A DNA stretch of 64,000 nucleotides from Nannocystis pusilla (GTDB lineage Bacteria > Myxococcota_A > Polyangia > Nannocystales > Nannocystaceae). Made by a program: the position numbers and the translations under genes. The DNA lies in contig NZ_JAIRAU010000052.1 in assembly GCF_020073745.1 (NCBI RefSeq), positions 124,001-188,000 of the forward strand. Reading direction: 5' to 3'. Within the stretch, counting starts at the first letter, position 1, and each line of letters starts with the position of its first letter. The notes under the pieces are model-generated. The model was given only the letters and a program-made list of their open reading frames with translations, did no database searches and had not been told where the DNA came from. This document shows, one piece after another, positions 46,912-55,800 of this stretch.

Positions 46912-47203
46912 ATTGGCGTGGTGGGACCTCGGCGCCGGCGATCCCGACGCCGACGAATTGGCCGCGAGCCCGGCGATCCAGCAGGCGTTCGCCGAATGGG
47001 AGCGCGTCCCGAACCTGACGACGAAGCTGTGGCTCGCCTCCAGGGACGCGCGCCGCTGGGGGGCCTTGATGCTCTGGCACGGCGACAGGCCGGACCGGGC
47101 GAGCCTGCCGCGCAACGTCTCCGCCGAGCTCATCGGCAGGCCGCCCGACCATCGGATCGCATTCGAAGTGGTGGAGGGGACGATATGCACAGATACACCG
47201 TAG
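46901..47203 (+). CDS. small protein between phzE and phzF, unknown
   Basis: 100 residues from ATG 46901, overlapping phzE by 11 nt and phzF by 19 nt, so it is tightly built into the operon. It is not among the usual phz genes. The sequence MWIELAWWDLGAGDPDADEL, then SPAIQQAFAEWERVPNLTTK, LWLASRDARRWGALMLWHGD and ELIGRPPDHRIAFEVVEG suggests a beta-alpha-beta dimeric ferredoxin-like barrel similar to YdhR/ABM-type small monooxygenases, with an N-terminal strand, a helix, and two strands carrying W/LW residues. It could modify the phenazine, remove a reactive intermediate, or have a structural role. The overlaps on both sides argue that it is a true gene. Confidence 0.65.
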   Translation: MWIELAWWDLGAGDPDADELAASPAIQQAFAEWERVPNLTTKLWLASRDARRWGALMLWHGDRPDRASLPRNVSAELIGRPPDHRIAFEVVEGTICTDTP

Positions 47204-48027
47204 TCAACGCATTCGGCCAGGAGCGCTTCACCGGCAACCCCGTCGCCGTGTTCTTCGCCTGCGACGATCTCGACGACGGTGACATGCAGCGCCTCGCCGC
47301 CGAGCTCAATTTGTCGGAGACGACCTTCATCCGCGCTCCGCGGAGCGGCGGGACGGCCTGCGTCAGGATCTTCACGCCCGTCAACGAGTTGGGCTTCGCG
47401 GGTCATCCGCTGCTCGGCACCGCCGTGGCGCTGGCGGCGGAACGCGGCCTGGCGGCGATGAATTTCGAGACGCGAAAGGGCACGTTTCGCTTCGCCGTCG
47501 AGCGCGTCAAGGACCAGCCGTTCACCGCCTACGTGCAGATGGAGCAGCCGAGCCCCGTCGTCTCGCGGTATGAACGCGAGCACGAGCTCCTCGAGGCTCT
47601 GGGCCTGGACGGGAGCACGTCGCCGATCGAGATGTACGACGTGGGGCCGCGGCACGTGTTCGTGGGGGTGAGCGACGTCGCCGCGCTCGGAGCCGTACGG
47701 CCGGACCTCAAGCGGCTGGCGGACCACCCGGACATGGCGGCCCTGTGCTTTTGTCCGGACGGCGCCGGCGGCTGGCGCATGCGCATGTTCTCGCCCGCTT
47801 ACGGCGTGAACGAGGACGCCGCCACGGGCTCGGCGGCGGGCCCGCTGGCGCTGCACCTGGTCCGGCACGGTCGCGCGGCGTTCGGCGACAAGATCAGGAT
47901 CACGCAGGGCGTGGAGATGGGCCGGACGTCGCGCATGGATGCGACCGCCCGCATGGAGCCGGACGGCCCGCGCCTCGCGGCGGGAGGCCACGGCTATCGC
48001 ATCGCCGTCGGCAGCTACTTCATCTGA
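47185..48027 (+). CDS. phzF: trans-2,3-dihydro-3-hydroxyanthranilate isomerase PhzF
   Basis: 280 residues from ATG 47185, with GGAGGGG upstream. It is a PhzF-family isomerase: MHRYTVVNAFGQERFTGNPV, AELNLSETTFIRAP with the conserved catalytic Glu region (LSETTF), RIFTPVNELGFAGHPLLGTA, MYDVGPRHVFVGVSDV, FSPAYGVNEDAATGSAAGPL and GVEMGRTSRM. It isomerises DHHA to the aminoketone that then dimerises. It has the diaminopimelate-epimerase fold but no Cys pair. It overlaps the preceding small ORF by 19 nt and is followed by phzG after 9 bp. Confidence 0.96.
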   Translation: MHRYTVVNAFGQERFTGNPVAVFFACDDLDDGDMQRLAAELNLSETTFIRAPRSGGTACVRIFTPVNELGFAGHPLLGTAVALAAERGLAAMNFETRKGTFRFAVERVKDQPFTAYVQMEQPSPVVSRYEREHELLEALGLDGSTSPIEMYDVGPRHVFVGVSDVAALGAVRPDLKRLADHPDMAALCFCPDGAGGWRMRMFSPAYGVNEDAATGSAAGPLALHLVRHGRAAFGDKIRITQGVEMGRTSRMDATARMEPDGPRLAAGGHGYRIAVGSYFI

Positions 48028-48036
48028 GGAGATGAC

Positions 48037-48669
48037 ATGAGCAGCAAGCTCGAAAGCATGACGGGGACGGCGGACCTCGCCTTTCCCGAGTACGACGACC
48101 CACCGGACGACCCGATCGCGATCGGCCAGCGATGGCTGCGCGAGGCGATCGAGGAGAAGGTCTGCGAGCCGCGCGCCATGGTGCTCGTCACGGCGAACGG
48201 CTCGGGGCTGATGTCGTCGCGCGTCATGGCCATCCTGGAGTTCGCCGGCGTCGGCGTCGTCTTCGCGACGCATGCCACGAGCCGCAAGATCAAGGACTCC
48301 ATGGAGGTCCCGTACGCGTGTGGCCACTTCTACTGGCGCGAGCTCAGCCGCCAGCTCTCGGTGAGCGGCACGATCGTGGCGCTGTCGCGGGACCGGGCGG
48401 TGGCGGAGTGGAACAGGCGGCCGGTCGCCTTGCACTCGATGTCGACGGCGTCGCACCAGAGCGAGCCCCTGGTCTCCTCCGAGGCGCTCCTCGCCGAGGC
48501 GCGGCGGCTCGCCGAAGCGGGCGCGCTGCCGTGTCCGGAGCGCTTCATGGTCTATGTCCTCCAGCCGCTCGCGCTCGAGTTCTGGGCGTCGAGCTCCAAC
48601 CGGCTGCATCGCCGGCTGCGCTTCGACCTCGCGCCCGGGGGCTGGAAGAGCACCCGGCTGCAGCCTTGA
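48037..48669 (+). CDS. phzG: FMN-dependent oxidase PhzG
   Basis: 210 residues from ATG 48037 with GAGGAG nine bases upstream. A pyridoxamine-phosphate-oxidase-like flavoprotein: PIAIGQRWLREAIEEKVCEP, RAMVLVTANGSGLMSSRVMA, GVVFATHATSRKIKDSM, ACGHFYWRELSRQLSVSGTI, LSRDRAVAEWNRRPVALHSM and LEFWASSSNRLHRRLRFD. PhzG performs the oxidations of the hexahydro-/tetrahydrophenazine precursors to stable phenazine-1-carboxylate or phenazine-1,6-dicarboxylate. It is separated by only 9 bp from phzF. Which end product forms cannot be read from sequence alone. Confidence 0.95.
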   Translation: MSSKLESMTGTADLAFPEYDDPPDDPIAIGQRWLREAIEEKVCEPRAMVLVTANGSGLMSSRVMAILEFAGVGVVFATHATSRKIKDSMEVPYACGHFYWRELSRQLSVSGTIVALSRDRAVAEWNRRPVALHSMSTASHQSEPLVSSEALLAEARRLAEAGALPCPERFMVYVLQPLALEFWASSSNRLHRRLRFDLAPGGWKSTRLQP

Positions 48670-48687
48670 TCCAATCCGAGGGACGCC

Positions 48688-49908
48688 ATGCGCAACGACA
48701 CCACCGCCGACATCGTGATCGCAGGGGCCGGGATCGGAGGGCTGACCGCGGCCCTCGCCCTGCACGCCCGCGGCATCACAGCAACCATCCTGGAGTCCGC
48801 CGCCCAGCTCCGCCCGCTCGGCGTCGGGATCAACATCCAGCCGGCCGCCGTCGCCGAATTGACCGCCCTCGGGCTGGGGGACGCGATGGCGGCGACCGGC
48901 ATCCCCACTCGCGAACACCGCTACGTCGACCACAAGGGCGTGACCCTGTGGGTGGAGCCGCGCGGCGTCGCCGCGGGCTACCGGTGCCCGCAGTACTCCA
49001 TTCACCGCGGCGAACTGCAGACGCTGCTGCTGAACGCGGTCCGCGAACGGCTCGGCGATCACGCGATTCGCACCGGGGTGCGGCTGCAGGACCTCGAGCA
49101 GACCCGCGGCGCCGTCCGCGTCCACGCCCACGACCGGGCTCGCGGCGCCGACGTCGTGTTCGAGGCCGCTGCCCTGATCGGCGCCGACGGACTGCACTCG
49201 GTCGTCCGCTCCTGCCTCCACCCCGAACACGGCGCGCTCAACGGCGCCGGGGTGGTCATGTGGCGCGGCCTGACCGAGCTGGACGGCTTCCTCGACGGCC
49301 GCACGATGATCCTGGCCAACGACGAGCGGGCCACGCGCCTGATCGCGTACCCGATCTCCGCCCGGCATGCCGCTCGCGGCGAGGCGCTGCTCAATTGGGT
49401 CCTGCTGGCCCGCACGGGCGCGCCGGGGCCGGTCGACGGCGCGGGCTGGGACGTCCCCGGCCAGCTCGCCGACATCCTGCCCCACGTCGCCGACTGGGAC
49501 CTGGGGTGGCTCGACGTCCGCGACGTCTTCGAGCGCAGCGCGCTGATCTTGCGTTACCCGATGATCGATCGCGAGCCGCTGGAGCGATGGGGCCTGGGCC
49601 GTGTCACCCTGCTCGGCGACGCCGCACACCTCATGTATCCCATTGGCGCCAATGGCGCCTCTCAGGCCGTGCTCGACGCCGCCGCCCTCGCCGCCGAGCT
49701 CTCCTGCGGCGGCGACGTACCCGCTGCCCTGGAGCGGTACGAGAACGAGCGGCGTCCTGCCACCACCGCGATCATCCTCGCGAACCGGCGGATGGACCAC
49801 GCCGAGCGGACGACCTCCACCCGCCCTGCCGATGACAAGGCCGTCGAGCTGGCCACCATCACCGCCGAGTACCGCGCCGTGGTGGAACGACGCGGCCCGA
49901 CTTCCTGA
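48688..49908 (+). CDS. phzS: FAD-dependent aromatic hydroxylase, PhzS-like
   Basis: 406 residues from ATG 48688, 18 bp after phzG. A class A flavoprotein monooxygenase with the GxGxxG motif (DIVIAGAGIGGLTAALALHA), the DG motif (AALIGADGLHSVVRSCLHPE) and the GD motif (LGRVTLLGDAAHLMYPIGAN). Length and motif set match PhzS (~402 residues), which with PhzM makes pyocyanin, or without it hydroxylates and decarboxylates phenazine-1-carboxylate to 1-hydroxyphenazine. No phzM is seen here, so 1-hydroxyphenazine is a reasonable guess. It uses NADH/NADPH and FAD in the cytoplasm. Other 3-hydroxybenzoate-6-hydroxylase-like functions are possible; the operon position favours PhzS. Confidence 0.87.
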   Translation: MRNDTTADIVIAGAGIGGLTAALALHARGITATILESAAQLRPLGVGINIQPAAVAELTALGLGDAMAATGIPTREHRYVDHKGVTLWVEPRGVAAGYRCPQYSIHRGELQTLLLNAVRERLGDHAIRTGVRLQDLEQTRGAVRVHAHDRARGADVVFEAAALIGADGLHSVVRSCLHPEHGALNGAGVVMWRGLTELDGFLDGRTMILANDERATRLIAYPISARHAARGEALLNWVLLARTGAPGPVDGAGWDVPGQLADILPHVADWDLGWLDVRDVFERSALILRYPMIDREPLERWGLGRVTLLGDAAHLMYPIGANGASQAVLDAAALAAELSCGGDVPAALERYENERRPATTAIILANRRMDHAERTTSTRPADDKAVELATITAEYRAVVERRGPTS

Positions 49909-50732
49909 CGCCCGCGTCGAGCCGAGGTGAGTCCGAGCGCCACCATCGCCGTTCACCGCCGCGGGTGCCCACAATTCGGGCATGTGTTTTCAGCCCCTCA
50001 CAATCGCACGAGCGCGGGCCGGTGCACGCGTCGCGCCTCCGCGGTCCTCGTCCACACGAGCGTGCATCCTCTGTACGGCGCCCTCCGGTATCGGACCCCG
50101 TGGCGGCACCGCGGGGTGTTCGTCAGCCTGGCCGGGGCCGCGCTGACGGCCGGCGAGGTCGCGCCGGGCCCGCCGATGTGCGTGGATACGAGTGCGTGGG
50201 CGACCAGGCGACGAGCACCCACGAATCGCCCGCTTCGGCCGTTCGTTCGCCGCGCCGGGGCTCGCGGCGCGGAGGCGCGATGCCTCGATGTGGTCGCTTC
50301 GAGGGGCTCGTGGGACGCCGAACGTCGCGCGTCACGAACTCTCTGCGGCGCGGCGATGGGGCCGCGGCGATAGCCGATCGAGCCCTGGCACGTCCGCTGC
50401 AGCGCGGCGGAAGGTCGGTGCATTGAAGACTCGGTCGCTGTGACGCCCGGAGGCCGGTGCGAGCGGTGATTCATCGCCCGGCGCCCGGATGGTGCACTTC
50501 GCCGACGATCCGGCGGCGACGCGATGGCGCCGGCGCACAGGGTCTGCGACCGCCGTGATCCGCAGTCCTGCGATTTTCATCGACAGGGCGCCGCGCGTGC
50601 GTTGTTCGTGTCGCCTGCGAGCATCTGTCCAGGTGACAGCCAGCACCCGCGCGGCTTGCTCCGGCGAGGGGTTGCCCGCATCGTCGGGGGGTCGAAATCC
50701 GGGCGAAGACTCGTACGGAGGTTGATTTCAGC
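49909..50732. other. long intergenic region, nothing recognised
   Basis: About 820 bp after phzS without any convincing gene on either strand; its ORFs have low-complexity Arg-rich translations. No CATG-14 repeat is present. It may contain the phz terminator and the promoter of the cytochrome c peroxidase gene. Confidence 0.45.
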
Positions 50733-52292
50733 ATGCCCACATCTATGCACGCATTCATGATCGGTTCGCTATTGGCGAGCCCGATCACAGGACTCTTACA
50801 GTGTGACAGCCCCGCGGCGGACGATGAGCCGGACGAGGGGCTCGACCTCACCGCCGAGGAGGAGGCGAACGTCCTCGCGGACGCCGCGGCGGACGACGCC
50901 GTGGAGCCGGAGGAGCTGCCGCTCGAGCTGCTCTTCGACGGCGAGGTCCCGACCGCCCGCTCGTTCGGGCTGCGCAAGCTGAGCCTGGAACAGCTCGGGA
51001 AGTTCGTCTTCTTCGACGAGATCTCGGTGCCGAAGCGGCGACAAGCCTGCGCCAGCTGTCATGACCCGGCCGCCGGCTGGACCCTCCGGGACCTCAAGAT
51101 CAACAACGGTCAGGTGGCGGCGCCGGGCGCGGTCCCGGGCGCGGTGGGCTCGATCAAGACCCCGAGCAACGCGTACGCGCGCAACATCCCGCTCCGGGAG
51201 TCGTGCGCCCCGTCCGAGCTGCCCTGCGGCGGTCTGTTCTGGGACGGCCGCGCCGAGGGCAACGACACGCCGGTGTTCGGCGGGTCGACCACGCACATCG
51301 GCGCCGAGGTGTTCAAGGGCCGCGCCACTCTGGAGAGCCTGTTCGGCCAGTACCTGGGGCCGCTGGCGGATCAGGCGTTGCAGCCGTTCCCGAACGAGGT
51401 CGAGCAGAACATCAGCGAGAAGCAGGTCTGCAAGCACGTGGCGAAGTCGTTCTACTCGCTCCTCTACGTCCTGGCCTGGGGCGAGAAGATCGACTGCAGC
51501 CCCGCCGGGTTCATGCTCAGCTTCAAGCGGGTCGCGGTGGCGCTCGCGGCCTGGCAATCCTCCGCCGAGGTCAACTCGTTCAGCTCGAAGCGGGACAAGG
51601 CGCTGGCCGCCGAGATCAAGGTGGAGGGGGCGGACGTGTCGTTCCCGCTCCGGGGCCTGACCGACCAGGAGAACCGCGGCCACGACCTGTTCTACGGCAA
51701 GGCGGGCTGCGCCCTCTGCCACGACAACTCGCCGACGGCCCCGGCCCCGGACCCGACGACCTCGGCGGGCCTCGCGGCCATCAGGAGGATGGGCCTGGAG
51801 CGGGACCAGCTCTACACCGACGCGGTCTTCCACAACATCGGCGTGCCCGCCAATCCGCTGATCCCGGGCCCGGAGGGCAGTCTGGGCCTGGGCCAGCGCA
51901 GGCTCGGCGACGAGAACCTTCGCGGGCAGCACAAGACGCCGACCCTGCGCAACGTGGACAAGCGGCCGTACAAGAGCTTCGTCAAGGCCTACACCCACAA
52001 CGGCTGGTTCAAGTCGCTCGAGAGCCTGGTCCACTTCTACAACACGGCGGACGTGAGCGGTGCCACCGCCGCCGGCTTCGGGATCACGCGCTGCGACGAG
52101 AGCCGGAGCTGGACCGAGGCGCAGGCGCTGGCGGCCAACTGCTGGCCCAAGCCGGAGGAGAACGGCACGCTCGCGATCGGCGGCTTCTTCGGAGACCTCG
52201 CGCTGACCCTCGACGAGGAGGCCGCGGTCGTCGCGTACCTCAAGACGCTGACCGACACCAAGACCGTCAGGCCGCCGCTGCTGCTCCAGTGA
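50733..52292 (+). CDS. di-haem cytochrome c peroxidase / MauG family protein
   Basis: 519 residues from ATG 50733. Two c-type haem sites: CASCH (106-110) and CALCH (326-330). Family motifs are LGKFVFFDEISVPKRRQACA, DPAAGWT, NAYARNIPLRESCAP, GLFWDGRAEG, LTDQENRGHDLFYGKAGCAL, FHNIGVPA, KTPTLRNVDKRPYKSFVKAY, THNGWFKSLESLVHFYN and ALTLDEEAAVVAYLKTLTD. The enzyme reduces peroxide in the periplasm using cytochrome donors, or, in MauG-like members, oxidises protein residues. The N-terminus has a short hydrophobic signal ending near GLLQC, then an acidic linker. It is longer than typical CcpA (~320-350), with an insertion of about 100 residues between the haem domains. It stands alone. Confidence 0.92.
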   Translation: MPTSMHAFMIGSLLASPITGLLQCDSPAADDEPDEGLDLTAEEEANVLADAAADDAVEPEELPLELLFDGEVPTARSFGLRKLSLEQLGKFVFFDEISVPKRRQACASCHDPAAGWTLRDLKINNGQVAAPGAVPGAVGSIKTPSNAYARNIPLRESCAPSELPCGGLFWDGRAEGNDTPVFGGSTTHIGAEVFKGRATLESLFGQYLGPLADQALQPFPNEVEQNISEKQVCKHVAKSFYSLLYVLAWGEKIDCSPAGFMLSFKRVAVALAAWQSSAEVNSFSSKRDKALAAEIKVEGADVSFPLRGLTDQENRGHDLFYGKAGCALCHDNSPTAPAPDPTTSAGLAAIRRMGLERDQLYTDAVFHNIGVPANPLIPGPEGSLGLGQRRLGDENLRGQHKTPTLRNVDKRPYKSFVKAYTHNGWFKSLESLVHFYNTADVSGATAAGFGITRCDESRSWTEAQALAANCWPKPEENGTLAIGGFFGDLALTLDEEAAVVAYLKTLTDTKTVRPPLLLQ

Positions 52293-52419
52293 CGGGCCCG
52301 GCAGGACGGCGAGCGCGGGCTCGCCCGCGCTCGCTGCAATCGCGATTCATCGTACGATGAATCGAGATTTCAGCGAGTGGCGACGCGGCCGGCGGCCGCC
52401 GGGAATGTGCACAGGAGCC

Positions 52420-52815
52420 TCACTGCATCTCAGTCGGGGGCCCGCAGAACCGAGCGACGAGCTGCAGCAGGTCGTCGATGTCGATCGGCTTGGCGAGCCC
52501 CTCCAGGCCCATCTCCGTGGCCTTCTCGGCGACGTGGTGATCGCCCGAGACCACGACCACGGGGACCGCGGCGATGGCAGGATCGCTGCGCTGTTCGGCG
52601 CGGAACTCGAGCCCGTTCATCACCGGCATCATGAGGTCGAGCAGGATGAGGCAGGGGCGGAGCCCGCGGCGCAGGGCGTCGAGCGCCTCCCGGCCGTTGG
52701 CGGCGGCGGCGACGCGATAGCCGGACACTTCGAGGACCGTCTGCAGCGTCTCGCAGACGTCCGAGTCGTCGTCGACGACCAGGACGACACAGCTCGCATC
52801 ATTGTCGGCGGTCAT
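52420..52815 (-). CDS. single-domain response regulator (CheY-like)
   Basis: 131 residues from ATG 52815, whose start overlaps the histidine kinase stop by 4 nt. It is a receiver domain: CVVLVVDDDSDVCETLQTVL with the acidic pair, CLILLDLMMPVMNGLEFRAE with the phospho-acceptor Asp near residue 58, VPVVVVSGDHH with the Thr/Ser position, and GLEGLAKPIDIDDLLQLVAR with the conserved Lys-Pro. There is no output domain, so it probably relays phosphate to another protein or acts by protein binding. Its obvious partner is the upstream giant histidine kinase, with which it is translationally coupled. Confidence 0.93.
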   Translation of the reverse strand: MTADNDASCVVLVVDDDSDVCETLQTVLEVSGYRVAAAANGREALDALRRGLRPCLILLDLMMPVMNGLEFRAEQRSDPAIAAVPVVVVSGDHHVAEKATEMGLEGLAKPIDIDDLLQLVARFCGPPTEMQ

Positions 52816-55800
52816 GCCCGGGGACCTCCGTCTGCCGCGGCGGCCGGCGGCGGTGGTGCGCGCGGCAGCTCGACGGTGAACGTCGAGCCCTCGCCCGGGG
52901 TGCTCGCCACGCGGATCGAGCCGCCGTGGCTCTCGACGATCCGGCGGGCGATGTAGAGCCCGAGCCCGAGTCCGCCGTAGTTCTGGGCCGACACGCCGCG
53001 CTCGAAGCGCTCGAAGATCCGCGGCAGGCGGGTCGGGTCGATGCCGATGCCGTGGTCCGTGATCGTCAGGCGGGCGACGTCTCGCTCGCCGGTCACCGCC
53101 ACCTCGATCGGCGCTCCGGCCCCGAACTTGGCGGCGTTGGCGAGGATGTTGGAGATGACCTGCTCGATGCGGGAGCGGTCCCAGCGGCCCACGACCGGCG
53201 CCTCCCCCTCGATCGACACCGTGCTGCCGGCGCGCGCCAGGTCGGGCTGAAACCGGGCCACGATCTCGCGGACGAGGCCGCACAGGTCGACCTCGACGAG
53301 CGCCAGCGCGAGCTGCCAGGTCTCGATGCGCGAGACGTCGAGGAGGTCGTCGATGAGGCGGTTCATCCGCCCCGACTGCCGCAGCGCCAGGTCGAGCAGC
53401 TTGCCGGTGATCTGCGGATCGAGCGGCTTCTCGACGGTGGTCTTCTTGACGATCGTCTGCAGGGCCAGGGTGAGCGACGTCATCGGCGTGCGCAGCTCGT
53501 GCGAGGCCACCGACAGGAACTCGTCGCGCAGCCGCAGCGCGGCCTGGGCCTGGCGGTACAGCCTGGCGTTGTCGATCGCCATCCCCGCGCGGCGGGCGAG
53601 CTCGACGAGCAGCTCGAGGTCGGCGGCCTCGTAGCGGAAGCCCGGCTGCGTCGAGCCGAGGGTGATGGCGCCGATGATCCGCGCGCGGGCCGGGAGCGGC
53701 GCCACGATCGCGGTCTCGATGCCGAACTCGCGGAGCAGGCGCGCGTGGCCCTCGTCGACGCAGTAGCGCCCGAGCGTCTCCTCGCTCATCTCGAGGCGGA
53801 TCGGCGCGCCGCTGCGGATCACCTCCGCCGCCGGGTGCGGCGAGTCGATGCGCGGGGGGTAGCGCGACCGCAGCTCCTCGAGCTGGACGTGCCACGTCGC
53901 GTCGGCGCGCGTCGTCATCAGGCGCCGGAGCTCGTCCTCCTCGAGGATGTCGATCACGCACCAGTCGGCGAACGAACGCACGCACAGGTCGGCCAGGCGA
54001 TGCAGCACCTCCTCGTAGTCGAGCGACTCGCCGAGCAGCTTGCTGGCGTCGCCGAGGAACCGCGCGCGCCGGTGATCCTCCTCGGCGGCCCGCCGCGCCG
54101 CCTGCTCCTGGCCCAGGAGGGTGGCGTTCTCGAGCGAGATGGCGGCCTGGGCGGCGAGCAGCTCGAGGACGGTCAGCTGCTCGCGGCGAAACGCGCTCGG
54201 GATCAGGCTGTTCTCGAGGCAGAGGACGTCGTGCACGGCGCCGCGGCGGCGGATCGGGAAGCACAGGAGCGAGCGCGGCTGGGCCGTTCGCACGTACTCG
54301 TCCTGGCCGAATCGACCGGGGTCGGCGCGCGCGTCGTCGAGGAGGACGCGCTCCCGCGTGCGATGGACGTACTGCACGAGCGAGGTCGGGACGAGCCGGG
54401 CGAGCCCGGTCGGGCCGCGCCGCCGCAGGTCGGCGCGCGTCCCCGACTCGTCGAGCGTGGCGCTGGCCTCGAGCGTCAGTTCGCCGCCGCGGACGCGGAT
54501 CAGGTGGGCCGTGTGCGCGCCGCTCTGCTCGAGCACCACGGTGAGCAGGCGGTGGAGCAGCCGCTCCTGCACGATCTCGCTCGAGATCGACTGCGACGCC
54601 TTGGTCACCGCCAGCAGATCGATGTGATCGGCCGTGACGGTGTCGGCGGCGTCGGCCCGAGCCGACCGCGCGTCGCTCAGGCGCGGCTCCTCCGCCTCGA
54701 GCTGACGGACCTTGCCGTGCGCGCCCCACTGCAGATAGCCGGCACGGGCGGCGCGCAGGTGCGTCTCGGCGAGCACGTCGAGCCCTCGCTCGCGGTAGAA
54801 GCGGGCCAGGAGCTCGTCGGCGAGCGCCTGGTTCTGCACGAAGCCGTGGTCGCGCGCGCCGCGGATGGCACGCTCGTAGGCGTGGAGGGCGTCGCGGTCC
54901 CTGCCCTCGAGTCGGGCGATCTCCGCGGCCACCAGCGCGTGCTTGTGGCCGAAGTTCTCCGGGCAGGTCGCCGTCCACTCCGCGAGCTTGGCCTCGTGGC
55001 GCGCCAGGACCGCGAGGGCCTCGTGCAGCCGCTCGGGCGCGGCCCTCGCGGCCTGGGCCGCCAGCGCCAGCGCGTAATAATACCAGTACTCGGGCTCCTG
55101 GATGTGCGCCAGCGTGGACCACAGGATCGGCGCGGCCCGGTCGCCGGCCGCCAGCGCCCCGGCGTAATCGCCGGCGAAGAAGCGCGCCTGCAGCTTCAGG
55201 ATGTAATACCAACACCTGACGACCGTCCACGACGACTCGTCCATCCGGCGCTGGTAATCGTCGTCGTCGAAGGTGTCGTCGCTGAAGCTCGAGAAGCGCT
55301 CGGTCCGGCCCTGGAGGTTGCGGACCAGCCGCTGGATCCCGATGATGGCCTGGGCGGAGCCGGGGAAGTTGACGTTGCGCGTGAACTCCAGCCGCCGCTC
55401 CGCCTCGTGGTCGATCTGGTCGAGCGGCTCGCCGAGGATGAACATGTCGGACGTGATATGGTTGCAGCAGTAGCAGGCGAAGGTGATGTCGCCGGTCTGG
55501 AGCGCCGCCTGAAAGGCGATCTCGAGGTAGCGGAGCGCGCCGCGGAGGTGCTGCGTCCAGAAGCAGATGCAGTCGCCGAAGATGCAGTGGAGCTTGGCGC
55601 GGTAGGCGACGAGCTCGAGCCGCTCGGCCAGGTCGTAGCCGAGCTTGCCGAACTGATAGCCCTCGCGATAGCGGGCGAACGACGGCCCGAGGACCATGCC
55701 GAAGTACGCGTAGCCGAGCGCGGAGGCCTCGCAGTTGCCGTGGCGCAGGCTGATCTGGACCATCCGGCAGTAGCAGAGGAACGGCAGCTCGGGGTCGGTG

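Noticed and set aside
44983..49983. A 1666-residue open frame antisense to the whole phz operon
   Set aside because: Very GC-rich genes leave long open frames on the opposite strand. The translation is Arg/Ala/Gly-rich without domains, while the plus strand encodes recognised enzymes.
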